Shown in pieces: positions 8,983-18,100 of a stretch of DNA of 64,000 nucleotides. The notes under the pieces were generated by a model. That model saw nothing but the letters and a program-made list of their open reading frames with translations, had not been told where the DNA came from and ran no database searches. Position numbers and translations under genes: made by a program. Within the stretch, counting starts at the first letter, position 1. The number at the start of each line of letters is the position of its first letter. The stretch covers positions 1-64,000 of the forward strand of contig JBGUBD010000001.1 in the NCBI GenBank assembly GCA_041821185.1, written 5' to 3'. Origin of the DNA: Phycisphaerales bacterium AB-hyl4. Its GTDB lineage: Bacteria; Planctomycetota; Phycisphaerae; Phycisphaerales; Phycisphaeraceae.

Positions 8983-9555
8983 TCAGGCGCTGTCGCGGTC
9001 GATGATGCGGTAGTCTTCGCGTTCGCCTCGGCCGATGACGGGGTAGTCTTTCCGCAGCGGGTGGGCAGGGTAGCTTTCCCAGAGCAGGATGCGTCGCAGG
9101 TCGGGGTGGTTGTCGAAGCGGATGCCGAACATGTCGAAGGTTTCGCGTTCGCTCCATTCCGCGCCGGGCCAGATGTCGGTGACACTGTCGACGTGGAGGG
9201 CGGGGTCGTCTTCGACGCCGTGCGTGTCGAGCGTGGGGTCGAGGTAGGTTTTGACGATCAGCCGACGGTTGTCGCGATAGCTGACGATGTTGTAGACGAC
9301 GGCGAAGCGTCCCTTGGGGCCGCCTTCGACATCGCTTGCGGGGTAGTTGAGGTAGTCGACGGCTGTGACGTCGGAGAGGAAGTCGTAAGCGCACTGCTCA
9401 TCGTTGCGAAGGAAATGCATGACTTCGTGCAAATCCTGCTTCTGCACGACGAGCGTGGTCAGGCCGCGAAACTCGGCGGCGTAGAGCTTGCGATCTGAAA
9501 ACCGCTGCTTGATCAGCGGGAGCGTCGGGTGGTCGAGGTTGGGCTGGTTGGCCAT
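8983..9555 (-). CDS. nuoC: NADH-quinone oxidoreductase subunit C
   Basis: The 190-residue protein is the 30-kDa subunit of respiratory complex I, part of the peripheral arm on the cytoplasmic side of the membrane. Diagnostic segments are DFLSDVTAVDYL, TDIWPGAEWSERETFDMFGI and LRRILLWESYPAHPLRKDYP, the last two being the classical family signature. ATG 9555 (MANQPN) is used rather than the TTG six codons upstream. No other nuo gene is adjacent: the flanking genes are a sugar oxidoreductase and an unknown protein, so the complex I genes are at least partly dispersed in this genome. Confidence 0.95.
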   Translation of the reverse strand: MANQPNLDHPTLPLIKQRFSDRKLYAAEFRGLTTLVVQKQDLHEVMHFLRNDEQCAYDFLSDVTAVDYLNYPASDVEGGPKGRFAVVYNIVSYRDNRRLIVKTYLDPTLDTHGVEDDPALHVDSVTDIWPGAEWSERETFDMFGIRFDNHPDLRRILLWESYPAHPLRKDYPVIGRGEREDYRIIDRDSA

Positions 9556-9639
9556 CGTCAGGGTTCCGTGCAATATCGTTGATACGGGAGCGGCTCGAAA
9601 CGGGGATTGTAGACGAAAAGGCGAACCGGGGGGAGGGGG

Positions 9640-9765
9640 GCTGGTTTCTGGTTTTTGGTTCTCGTTTGTGGTTTGAGCAAGCCGAGCCCTGAGCGAGACC
9701 GCGAGCGAAGGGCCGGATCGTGCGGCGATGGTCGAGATCGCTATGTAAAACTAGAAACGAGCGAT
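9640..9765. repeat. Inverted arrays of degenerate 7-bp units (TGGTTTC type)
   Basis: Plus-strand bases from about 9640 read as successive units TGGTTTC, TGGTTTT, TGGTTC, TCGTTTG, TGGTTTG. About 80 bases later the complementary arm reads, on the minus strand, TGATCGC, TCGTTTC, TAGTTTT, and this arm contains the TAG stop of the 9751 gene. The AT-rich, seven-base periodicity contrasts with the GC-rich surroundings and matches the better-formed arrays at 53.1, 54.4 and 62.15 kb. It may terminate transcription as an imperfect hairpin. Confidence 0.5.
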
Positions 9766-10347
9766 CAGTGACGCGAGCAGGCGGTCCCACTGGTCGGCGA
9801 GGGCGGGCCATTCGTACTGCAACGTGTCGGCGAGGCCGACGCTGTCCTGGTTTTGCAGCAGGGTTTTGACTTCCTGAAGCTTCTCCAGCAACTCGTTGGT
9901 GATTTCCTGAAACGGTCGGCCATCCACCTCCAACTCGTTGAGATCGACTTCCAAAAGCACGGCGGTGTGAAGCACGGCCTGCTGGGCCTGTAGCCAGATC
10001 TCGATCATGTCCCGCACGTTGGTCATCGCCTCCGTGCCCTGGTCCTGCTGAAGATGCTCGGCGGCCTGCTCCTGAATCTGCTTGACCTCCGCCAGCCGGG
10101 GGCGGACCTGCTCGAGCGTCTGGCGCCCCAGCGTCTTAGGGTCTGCGGAGTAGAGCCTGACCTCGCGGTCGGCGACCGGCAGCGAAGCGAACTTGTCCAG
10201 TTCACTTGCGGCCACGGCTTCGCCGTCGACCTGTATTTCCACCACCACTCGGCCATCGGGCTGCACCTGCTTGCGCGCAGAAACCAGTACGCTGGCCAGA
10301 TCGTCGCCCGTCAGGGCCGTTGGTTCGTCGTCGAGATAGATTGCCAT
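9751..10347 (-). CDS. Unknown cytosolic protein
   Basis: A 198-residue protein beginning MAIYLDDEPTALTGDDLASVL. It has no signal peptide or membrane segment; the middle and C-terminal parts are strongly helical and rich in Gln, Glu and Leu (EQVRPRLAEVKQIQEQ, NELLEKLQEVKTLLQNQ), consistent with a coiled-coil or helical bundle. ATG 10347 is chosen because the 25 residues upstream in the longer frame are Cys/His/Pro-rich and look non-coding. I do not recognise the family. The stop codon lies inside the arm of a heptamer repeat. Confidence 0.65.
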   Translation of the reverse strand: MAIYLDDEPTALTGDDLASVLVSARKQVQPDGRVVVEIQVDGEAVAASELDKFASLPVADREVRLYSADPKTLGRQTLEQVRPRLAEVKQIQEQAAEHLQQDQGTEAMTNVRDMIEIWLQAQQAVLHTAVLLEVDLNELEVDGRPFQEITNELLEKLQEVKTLLQNQDSVGLADTLQYEWPALADQWDRLLASLIARF

Positions 10348-10516
10348 GCCCGCATGATAAGCCATTGAGCAGTGGGGGCAATGTCGCGGGGGTGCGTGGC
10401 TCGCGATGCCGACACGTACCAATCGCCGCCGGCCCGCAGCGCCTGCAGGAGGCTTCGCCTTCCGGGTGGAGCCGTTTCATTTGCAACCTGACGATCATGA
10501 CTTCAGACTAAAGCGT

Positions 10517-12952
10517 ATGGATAACAACCGAGGAATTGCCGAGCACCTCACGTTCAAACATGTGCAACGCCTGTCGCTGCCCCCGGCCGCGCCGATGGGC
10601 GACAGCAACATTCACCGCCGATACGCCATCGAAGCCGCAGCGTGGGTGTGGCACTCGGCGTGCGCGATCGACGAACCGGCTGTGCTTCGATTCACGAATA
10701 CGTTCACGCTCGACGATCCGACTGCGATCCGCCTGCACCTTAGTGCCGATCAGCGGTACGAGTTTTTCATCGACGGGCAGTACGTCGGCATGGGCCCGGA
10801 CCGCTGCGATCTCGGCCAGTGGAGCTTCGCCTCGTATGCGATTGACCTCACCGCGGGCGAACATCACTTCGAGGTGCTCGCCTGGTGGATCGGTGCCGAT
10901 GCGCCCACCGCGCAGGTCTCACGGCAGGGCGGGTTCATCTGCGCTGCCGAGGGGCTGGAAACACAACTGAACACCGGCACGGGACCATGGCAGGTGCAGC
11001 GACTGGCGGGCTGGTCGTTTCGTCACAAACAGATGCACGCCTACCACGCCATCGGCGCGGCCCAGACGATCGATGGTGCAGCCTGGCACGGCCCCACGCA
11101 AGCGCCCGAGCGAGCGAGCATCGTCGCCGGGCCGATCGAAACCAACGGCACAGGCATCGTCGCCGAGCAGTGGCATCTGCACCCCAGCCCGCTGCCGGAC
11201 ATGCTCCGCAGGCCGATCCGTCCCGGCCAGGTCCGCGCCGCCTGGGCTGGCGAATGCGACGTCGTTCATCCCGAGCATCTCGCTGACGAACAAACGCACC
11301 CCTGGCAGCAACTCATCGAGCAAGGCCAACCCGTCGATGTACCCGCACACAGCGTCGTGCAGGTCATCTGGGATATGGCGCAGTATTACTGCGGGTTCGC
11401 CAGCGTCACACTCAGCGGCGGCGAGGGCAGCGAACTCGCCTTCGAGTGGGCCGAATCGCTTTACAGTGTCGACGAACAGGGGAAGCGCTCACCCCACAAG
11501 CACCACCGCGACGAGATCGAAGGCAAGGCGTTCTTCGGCTTCGGCGACGCGTTCCGCAACGATGGCGGCGAGCATCGCGACTATCGCTCGTACTGGTGGC
11601 GTGCCGGCCGATACGTTCGCCTGACCGTTCGCACCGGCGACCAGCCGCTGCGCATCGACGACGTGTGCATCCTTGAAACCCGCTACCCATGGGAGCCGAA
11701 GGCGACGTGGCATAGCGATGATGCCGGGCTGGCCGACGTGTCGGCCCTGGCGGTGCGCGGACTGCAGATGTGCATGCACGAAACGTACATGGACTGCCCC
11801 TATTACGAGCAGATGATGTACGTCGGCGACACACGTTTGCAGATGCTTGTCGCACACGTCTGCTGCGACGACGATCGGCTGACGCGCCGCAGCATCGAGC
11901 TGTTCGACCACTCGCGATGGAAGACCGGTCTGATCGCAGAACGCTATCCCAGCACGCCGTTTCAACTCAGCGCCACGTTTTCCATGATCTGGGTCTCCAT
12001 GGTCAAGGATTACGCCTGGTGGCGAAACGACCCGGCGTGGGTCAAGCAGCGCATGGTCGGCATGCGCTGTTTGCTGGAACAGTTTCTGCCGATGCTCAAC
12101 GACGCGGGCCTGCTCGGCCGCATGCCCGGCTGGTCGTTCATCGACTGGGTGCCCGACTGGAACAACGGCTGCCCGGCCGACGGGCAGGCCGGGGTCTCGG
12201 CGATCAACAACCTGCTGTTCATTCATGCCCTGCGCGACGCCGCCGCACTGGAGCGGGCGATGGGTGAACCGGCGCTCGCCCAACGCTGGCAGGACATGGC
12301 CGATCGGCTGGGCCAGCGCGTGGTGCAGACGTTCTGGCATGAACCCGCCGGCTGCCTCGCGGACGATGTAACGCACGAGCATTTCAGCGAGCACGCCCAA
12401 TGCCTTGCATTGCTCACCGACACACTCACCGGCGACAAGGCCGAGGCCGCGCTCGCTCGCCTGCTTGACGGCGAAGGCCTGGCTCGCACCACCGTCTACT
12501 TCTCGTTCTACCTGTTTGAAACGCTCTACCGGTTCGGCCGGGGCGACAAGCTGGTCGAACGGTTTGCATTTTGGAAACAACTCGTGGGGCAGGGCATGCG
12601 CACCCCGGTCGAGATGCCCGAACCCAGTCGCTCCGACTGCCACGCGTGGGGGTCACATCCGCTGTTCCACTTTCACGCGTCGCTGGCCGGCGTGCGACCC
12701 GCCGCCCCGGGTTTCGCGCGGGTTCAGGTCGCGCCGGTTTCGCTGGCCGGGATTGAACGGATCGAAAGCCGAGTGCCCCACCCCGCCGGCGAAGTGCATG
12801 TCTCGCTGCACATTGACCGTCAAACCAACCAATGCCAAGGCGAAATCACACTGCCAGCGCAAACGCCTGGCGAGTTTGTCTGGGCCGACCAGTCATTGCC
12901 CCTGAACCCCGGCCGGTGCACCGCAATCCACGTTGATGCGAAGCTGCAATAG
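10517..12952 (+). CDS. GH78-type alpha-L-rhamnosidase
   Basis: A large (811-residue) glycoside hydrolase that releases terminal alpha-L-rhamnose. The N-terminal third forms beta-sandwich domains (TNTFTLDDPTAIRLHLSAD, FFIDGQYVGMGPDR), and the (alpha/alpha)6 catalytic barrel begins around residue 405. The GH78 core motif appears as YMDCPYYEQMMYVGDTRLQ (about 420-438), followed by GWSFIDWVPDW (about 538-548) and, late, SRSDCHAWGSHP (about 700); the C-terminal beta domain carries the usual VAPVSLAGIERI. No signal peptide, so it probably acts on imported oligosaccharides. It is a single gene, ahead of the PL26 and GH106 genes of the minus-strand modules, all of which share rhamnose-containing substrates. 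Confidence 0.85.
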   Translation: MDNNRGIAEHLTFKHVQRLSLPPAAPMGDSNIHRRYAIEAAAWVWHSACAIDEPAVLRFTNTFTLDDPTAIRLHLSADQRYEFFIDGQYVGMGPDRCDLGQWSFASYAIDLTAGEHHFEVLAWWIGADAPTAQVSRQGGFICAAEGLETQLNTGTGPWQVQRLAGWSFRHKQMHAYHAIGAAQTIDGAAWHGPTQAPERASIVAGPIETNGTGIVAEQWHLHPSPLPDMLRRPIRPGQVRAAWAGECDVVHPEHLADEQTHPWQQLIEQGQPVDVPAHSVVQVIWDMAQYYCGFASVTLSGGEGSELAFEWAESLYSVDEQGKRSPHKHHRDEIEGKAFFGFGDAFRNDGGEHRDYRSYWWRAGRYVRLTVRTGDQPLRIDDVCILETRYPWEPKATWHSDDAGLADVSALAVRGLQMCMHETYMDCPYYEQMMYVGDTRLQMLVAHVCCDDDRLTRRSIELFDHSRWKTGLIAERYPSTPFQLSATFSMIWVSMVKDYAWWRNDPAWVKQRMVGMRCLLEQFLPMLNDAGLLGRMPGWSFIDWVPDWNNGCPADGQAGVSAINNLLFIHALRDAAALERAMGEPALAQRWQDMADRLGQRVVQTFWHEPAGCLADDVTHEHFSEHAQCLALLTDTLTGDKAEAALARLLDGEGLARTTVYFSFYLFETLYRFGRGDKLVERFAFWKQLVGQGMRTPVEMPEPSRSDCHAWGSHPLFHFHASLAGVRPAAPGFARVQVAPVSLAGIERIESRVPHPAGEVHVSLHIDRQTNQCQGEITLPAQTPGEFVWADQSLPLNPGRCTAIHVDAKLQ

Positions 12953-12963
12953 TGCCGCGATGA

Positions 12964-13188
12964 TCAACCACGGTCCGCCGTGGGCAACAAGTGCGCCCGC
13001 AGCAGCTGCCGGGCCGCTTGTCCGTCGCTTTCGCGGAGTCGGCCGAGCATTTCGCGATGATCTTGCACACTGCGTTCACCCTTCAGGCTGGCTTCGTGAC
13101 CGACCGCTTCCTGCGGCGTGAGGATCGGCGGGTAGTGGGTCGGATCGAACGAACGACCGATTTCATCGCTCCTGAGTTTTCGGTCCAT
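12964..13188 (-). CDS. Small protein of unknown function
   Basis: A 74-residue hydrophilic protein starting MDRKLRSDEIGRSFDP. The start at 13188 is supported by a GGAGAG ribosome binding site about 7 bases upstream; the longer frame to 13329 has no coding character. The C-terminal part, HREMLGRLRESDGQAARQLL, resembles the last helix of the FCD ligand domain of GntR/FadR regulators, but no DNA-binding domain is present. It may be a genuine small protein or a shortened remnant. It converges with the GH78 gene, 11 bases from its stop. Confidence 0.5.
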   Translation of the reverse strand: MDRKLRSDEIGRSFDPTHYPPILTPQEAVGHEASLKGERSVQDHREMLGRLRESDGQAARQLLRAHLLPTADRG

Positions 13189-13759
13189 GGTTGGCTCTCC
13201 ATCATTCTGCCTGCCGGTTGCCGACGCACCGGCCGGTCGGCTCCCGCAGGCGGGTTGCGCTCCGCTTCCGCAATTGAGCAATATCACCCACTCTAATTGC
13301 GCAAGCGTTCCGCTCGGCGAAAACTGCAAAGTTCTTCGGTGCGTCGGCAGAAAATCGTGTAGGGCAGCCCAGCAGGCGGATGAATACGGAATGGGTGAGC
13401 CACCCGTTTCGTGCAGGTCTGCTGTATGTGTTTGGCCGTTTACGTAGACGTCTTCTTCGCTGCGGTTTCGATGAGCAGCCGGATTGCCTCACACATGGCG
13501 GGTGGCAGCGTTTCCCATCTGGCCAGAAGGTCGTGGAGTTGGGCGTCCATGGAGCGTGCATCGGCTGCGCCGCTTTGTGCGCCGCCTTCGTCGAAAATCG
13601 GCGTTTTTCAGGGTTTGGCGCGAGGTGTTCGAACCCCCTAGGGGACGCTTCGCGGCGGGTCGGTGACGATCGGCCAGTCACCGGCCAAACTCGGTAGCGA
13701 TGCACTGCTGGATTTTAATCCCGGGGTGGGACGGGGGACGGACACATCCACCACCGGGC
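13189..13759. other. 571-base gap with a degenerate recombinase-associated small ORF
   Basis: No full gene is convincing here; the overlapping frames in both directions are arginine- and proline-rich shadows. One minus-strand stretch stands out: from ATG 13550 to TAA 13440 it encodes 36 residues beginning MDAQLHDLLARWETLPPAMC. This looks like the short 'LA-W-LP-AIR--I--L' tail segment often found next to site-specific integrases in Planctomycetota (from memory of such loci, not a search). No integrase is present, so the gap may be the scar of a lost mobile element. The palindrome CCCCTAGGGG lies near 13630. Confidence 0.3.
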
Positions 13760-15103
13760 TCATTGGCCACAGGCGGCGTGGCCGGAGGATTTACCGCTGG
13801 AATGCAGTCTGTACCGATGGAGGGCGCACTTGATCTGGGCTCCCCAATCCAGTTGGTGTGGAAGCTGATTCTGCTGCACACTCACGGCCGCGGCCACGCC
13901 CGCGGCCTCACCCATCGCCACGGCATTGCCGGTCACGCGGTAGCTGGAGTGAGCGATAAAGTCGCCGCTGATACATCGCCCCGCCAGCAGCAGGCCGTCC
14001 ACGTCGCGAGCCAGCAGGGCGCGGTAGGGAATGTCGTACGGCTGCGATTTGAATGGCAGATGCTCGACCGCTTTCGTGCCGGCCCGGGCGGGGTTGGTGG
14101 CGTGAACGTCGATTCCGAACGTGACGCGACAGACGGCGTCGTCATGTCGTTGGCCTTGAACGAGGTCCTCTGTGCTCACCGTGTATCGGCCGTGGATGCG
14201 ACGCGCTTCGCGAACCCCGATCTGCTCGGCGGTGGCAATGATGCGGGCATCGCGCCAGATGTCGCCGGTGTGTCGCAGCGTGGAGATGATATGGTGCAGT
14301 TCGGCCCGAGCGCGGAGCGTGGCTTCAGTGATCTGTTGGGCGTCGAGGGCGCTGACGCCGTACTCGTGGTTGACCATCACACCGAAAAGGTCGTCGCGAA
14401 CAGGAAAGAGGGTCGGGTCGGCGTAGGAAGGCGAGAGGCCGTGGCGGGCCATCTCCGCGGCAAGGGCACGCTTGGCTTCGGATTTGCTCACGTTGCCGCC
14501 ACGGCAGAGCCGGCGGGCATTGAGTTCGTCGTAACGCAGCCCTGCCACAAGACACATCAGCGACATCGGCTGCGCCTCGCCGGCGGCGTCCCGGCCAAGA
14601 TCGAAGCCACAGCCCGCCTCTGCGGCGAGATCACCATCGCCCGTCGCATCGACAAACACCTTCGCCGCCCACGCCTCCCGTCCCGACTTGCTTTCCGTCA
14701 GCACGACCGCCAGACGATTCTCACTGTCGCGCGCGGCGGCGCACACCCGTGTGTGCAATCGCACGTCCACGCCGGCTTCGAGACACATGCGTTCGAGCAG
14801 ATGCTTCATCACCTCCGGGTCGTAAGCATTGGATTGGTTACGTGCGTCGGCAGCATCGAGGCCGGCGAGAATCTCCTGCATCACCCCCGGCTTGTTGTCC
14901 TTGTCGAGAATCCAGCAAAGCAGACTCGACGTCCATACGCCGCCAAGGCTGCCATGCGTTTCAAGCAGGCGCACTCGCGCCCCCGTTCGCGCCGCTGCGA
15001 TCGCCGCCGCCACACCCGCAGGCCCTCCGCCGGCCACCATGACATCGGTATGCTCCACCACCGGCACGTCACGGGCAGGCTCGTTGTAATACGTCGATTG
15101 CAT
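13760..15103 (-). CDS. FAD-dependent oxidoreductase (FAD_oxidored type)
   Basis: A 447-residue flavoprotein. The N-terminal dinucleotide-binding motif is VMVAGGGPAGVAAAIAAA (about residues 21-38), followed by GSLGGVWTSSLLCW, DATGDGDLAAEAG (about 150-162) and, near the end, LLLAGRCISGDFIAHSS and RVTGNAVAMGEAAG, the family pattern of planctomycete FAD-dependent oxidoreductases. Neither signal peptide nor Tat motif is visible. It is the last gene of module 1, 47 bases after the PL26-like lyase, so it probably oxidises a sugar or uronate released from rhamnogalacturonan; that substrate link is inference from context. Confidence 0.85.
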   Translation of the reverse strand: MQSTYYNEPARDVPVVEHTDVMVAGGGPAGVAAAIAAARTGARVRLLETHGSLGGVWTSSLLCWILDKDNKPGVMQEILAGLDAADARNQSNAYDPEVMKHLLERMCLEAGVDVRLHTRVCAAARDSENRLAVVLTESKSGREAWAAKVFVDATGDGDLAAEAGCGFDLGRDAAGEAQPMSLMCLVAGLRYDELNARRLCRGGNVSKSEAKRALAAEMARHGLSPSYADPTLFPVRDDLFGVMVNHEYGVSALDAQQITEATLRARAELHHIISTLRHTGDIWRDARIIATAEQIGVREARRIHGRYTVSTEDLVQGQRHDDAVCRVTFGIDVHATNPARAGTKAVEHLPFKSQPYDIPYRALLARDVDGLLLAGRCISGDFIAHSSYRVTGNAVAMGEAAGVAAAVSVQQNQLPHQLDWGAQIKCALHRYRLHSSGKSSGHAACGQ

Positions 15104-15150
15104 GAACAGCCTTCGATCCTTTCACAGGGTGAACACAAATAGCAAACGTG

Positions 15151-18100
15151 TCATTCAAACGCTTCCCGAGATCGGCCCAGCCACGGTTCGTCAAGGCCGT
15201 GGACCTGCCACGGCATCCACTTAAGCGGGAAATAGGTCAGGCGCAGCAACTGCCCGCGATGCGTTTCGGGGATCGGAAATTTCCACCGGTCGACCGTCGT
15301 TGGAACGATCTGCCCCTCGGCATCAAAGATCGTACCCACTGGTGTGCCCCATCGCTGGGCGGCAATCACGTTGCCGTCGAGATCTTCCAGCCACACGCCG
15401 GCCGCCGATGCGGCGAAACGCGATTCGCGGTCGGGCCAGTCGAGCGTCATCTCGATCGCATCACGGTCGCGCGGCGCCCGTAACAGGTACTGATGAACGA
15501 CCGAGCCGCCGCGGTCCCGGCGCGTGTCGAACGAGCGGTGTGCGGCGACGCGCAGGCCGGGCATGTTGACCGAAACCTCACCCATCGCGTCGTTGAAGAC
15601 CTCGATCGTAATATCGTAATTGCCCGCCTGTCCGTCATCGGTGACGCGGAGGGCGTCGTAGTCCCGGCCGGTGAGTTTGCCGGCGGCCAGTTCGCTGCCG
15701 TCGGGTCGGCGGATGCGGTAGGCGATGGCGTCGCCACGTTCGTTGTCATCGTCGCGTCGCTCGATGCGGAAGTTGCGCGTGTAATAGATTTTCAACTCGA
15801 TCGGCTCGCCATCGGGGTTGGGCTGTTGCAGGCGGAACGAGCCCGCCCGTCGACCAGTGAGCGGTGCAAGGTCGAACGTATAGTCGGGCATGAGCGGATC
15901 CGCACTGACGCCAAAACGTTGAGCCGTTCGCAAGAACGGGGCAATCCGCACGGCATTGTGGTCGAAGCCATGCAGGCTGACGAGTTGCCAGACCAGGTGC
16001 TCCATCGACGCTTCGATGAACTCCGCGTCGTCGGCTGCTTCGGCGGCGTGCGCCATCGCCTGGTAGTAAGCATTGCTGCGCGAGCCGTCGACGCGGCGCT
16101 GCCGACGATCGGCGAGCACTTCGCGGGCATGCTCAACCAGTCGCTGCCGTACCGCTTCATCACCCGTCATCTCGTACCAGTTGTGCAACGCCATGACCAG
16201 CTTGCCGCCCGCATACTCATCGCTAGGCCAGGGGCTATCCGAGGTGTAGAGCGTTTCAAATGCGTGGCGAAAGCTGTGCAGCCCGGTCAACTCGTAAAGC
16301 TCCGCCAGATGGTAGAGTGGCCGACTGAGTGCCCGCCACTCACGCACACCTCGATAACGCGTCATGAGATTGGTCCCACTTTCCATCGCAACGCGGTACG
16401 AGCGTTCGTCGCCCGTGAGCAGGTAATGCCAGATGACGCCGGTGATCCAGTAGTGGCCGGTGTGGTGAATGGTGCTGATGTGATACGCGCCGGCGTGGTG
16501 ATGCACCATGCGGACGCCCGGGGCGGCATAGAGAATGTCGACGTCGCGGTAATGGCGTGTCTTGATCCATGCCCGGCGGTAGAGCGCAGGGTCGCCCGTG
16601 CGAAGGTATTGCCACCAGAGGTTGCGGGCGATGGTGGTTTCATTGTTCATCCAGCCGTGAGGCGTACCGAAGTCGCCGTAGTCCCACATCCCCGTAAGAC
16701 CAACAACTTCACGGTCATGTTTCAGGCCAGCGAACAGTTGTTCGAGTCGGCGTTCATAGCCGGGGTACGCATGCATCGCCGCATCGCGCGTGAGGTATTT
16801 CCCGCCAAACACGCCGGAGTCGGCCATCCACTGCGCATCAGGCTGAAGCAGCAGCGGCATGGTCGTCCGCGTGTCCCCGGCATCGGTGGTCAGGCGCACG
16901 GCCGGCATCTGGTCACGCTCGCCGTGGTCGGCCTGCGCGGCGAACGGCGCGTAAACGAAACGCATCGTGTTGGACATACCGAACGGCAGGTCGACGTAAC
17001 GCACATGCCGTGTGGGCCAGTGATAGACGCTCAGTCGGCCGGGCGCGACTTCGATCGCCTTGGGATTCAGTTGCCAGAAGTCTTCCACCGCCATGCTCAC
17101 GCCGCCGGCCTGTACCCAGCCGGCGGCGCGCTGGCCTTTGTGCAGATCGGTGTCATGCTCACGATCGAGCAACACCACATCGCCGCCTTCGCCGAAGTAA
17201 TTGCGCACCTGCGTCAGCGCGGCGGGCGCCTCGGCGGTCGCCGTCGCTTCGAGCACTTCGCCATTCAACAAGCCGAACCGCACGGGCACGCGCCCCTCGC
17301 CGTCGTGAAATACGGGCAGGTGCAGACCGTGGCTGCGTATGGCCGTGCTAAGCTGCGGCTCGGCGTTCTCGAACGTGTGCTCGATTTCCACATACGCTTT
17401 GCCTTTGAAGGCGTGAAGGCGAAGTTCGTACTCCAACAGCGTCGCCTGGCCGTCCTGGCGATAGTGTTCGCCGCGGATGTAGATCACCGCCCGCTTGGGG
17501 CCGTTAGACTCGATGCGCACCTCGGCAGGCGGGCCCCATGCCGAGCGATAAGGCGTCCCGTCGAGGGCGACGACCTCACTGCCAAACAATTCCACGTCAC
17601 CCGTAAGTCGGCGGCCGTCGCGGTGTTCCACGGCCACACCGTCGAAGCGGTCCTTGCGCACCGCCAGGCTCATCACATCTGTGTCGATGCGGATGACCTC
17701 GCCATCGTCGTGAGCGAGCTGGTTATCCGAAGCCCCTCCGGCTTCGCCGTAGTGAAGCTCATAGGTTTGCGTGTCGTCGGCGTCGACCGTCGCTTGTAAA
17801 TCGATCAACAAAGCGCGAACGCTGCCGTCACGATGCCAGCGGTCCAGCACACGCGTCTGCACAGGCACACGCGTCCCCGCTGCGTCAACGACCTTCACCA
17901 GTTGAGCATCAAACAACTCGCCGCGCGGAAACGGCACGCCGCCCCACACCGGCTCGTTCACCCGCGCCAACCCCGCCGACTCGCGCACCACCATCGCCAC
18001 CACGCCCCGCCGCGACTCGCCCCCTTCGCCAGTCGGCGACTCGACCGGCCCCTCGATAAACGTGTGCTGACGAACGTGATCATGCGAGCGATGCAACGCA

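Noticed and set aside
13202..13705. 167-residue minus-strand frame, and the 13380-13697 frame opposite it
   Set aside because: Overlapping, Arg/Pro-rich translations with no ribosome binding site; only the 36-residue segment in another frame has coding character.
13700..15142. 480-residue plus-strand frame opposite the FAD oxidoreductase gene
   Set aside because: The minus strand has a complete flavoprotein with all motifs; the plus frame has none.
15493..17799. 768-residue open frame on the plus strand
   Set aside because: Entirely antisense to the PL26-like lyase gene; composition is rich in His, Arg and Val without domains, typical of the shadow frame of a GC-rich gene.
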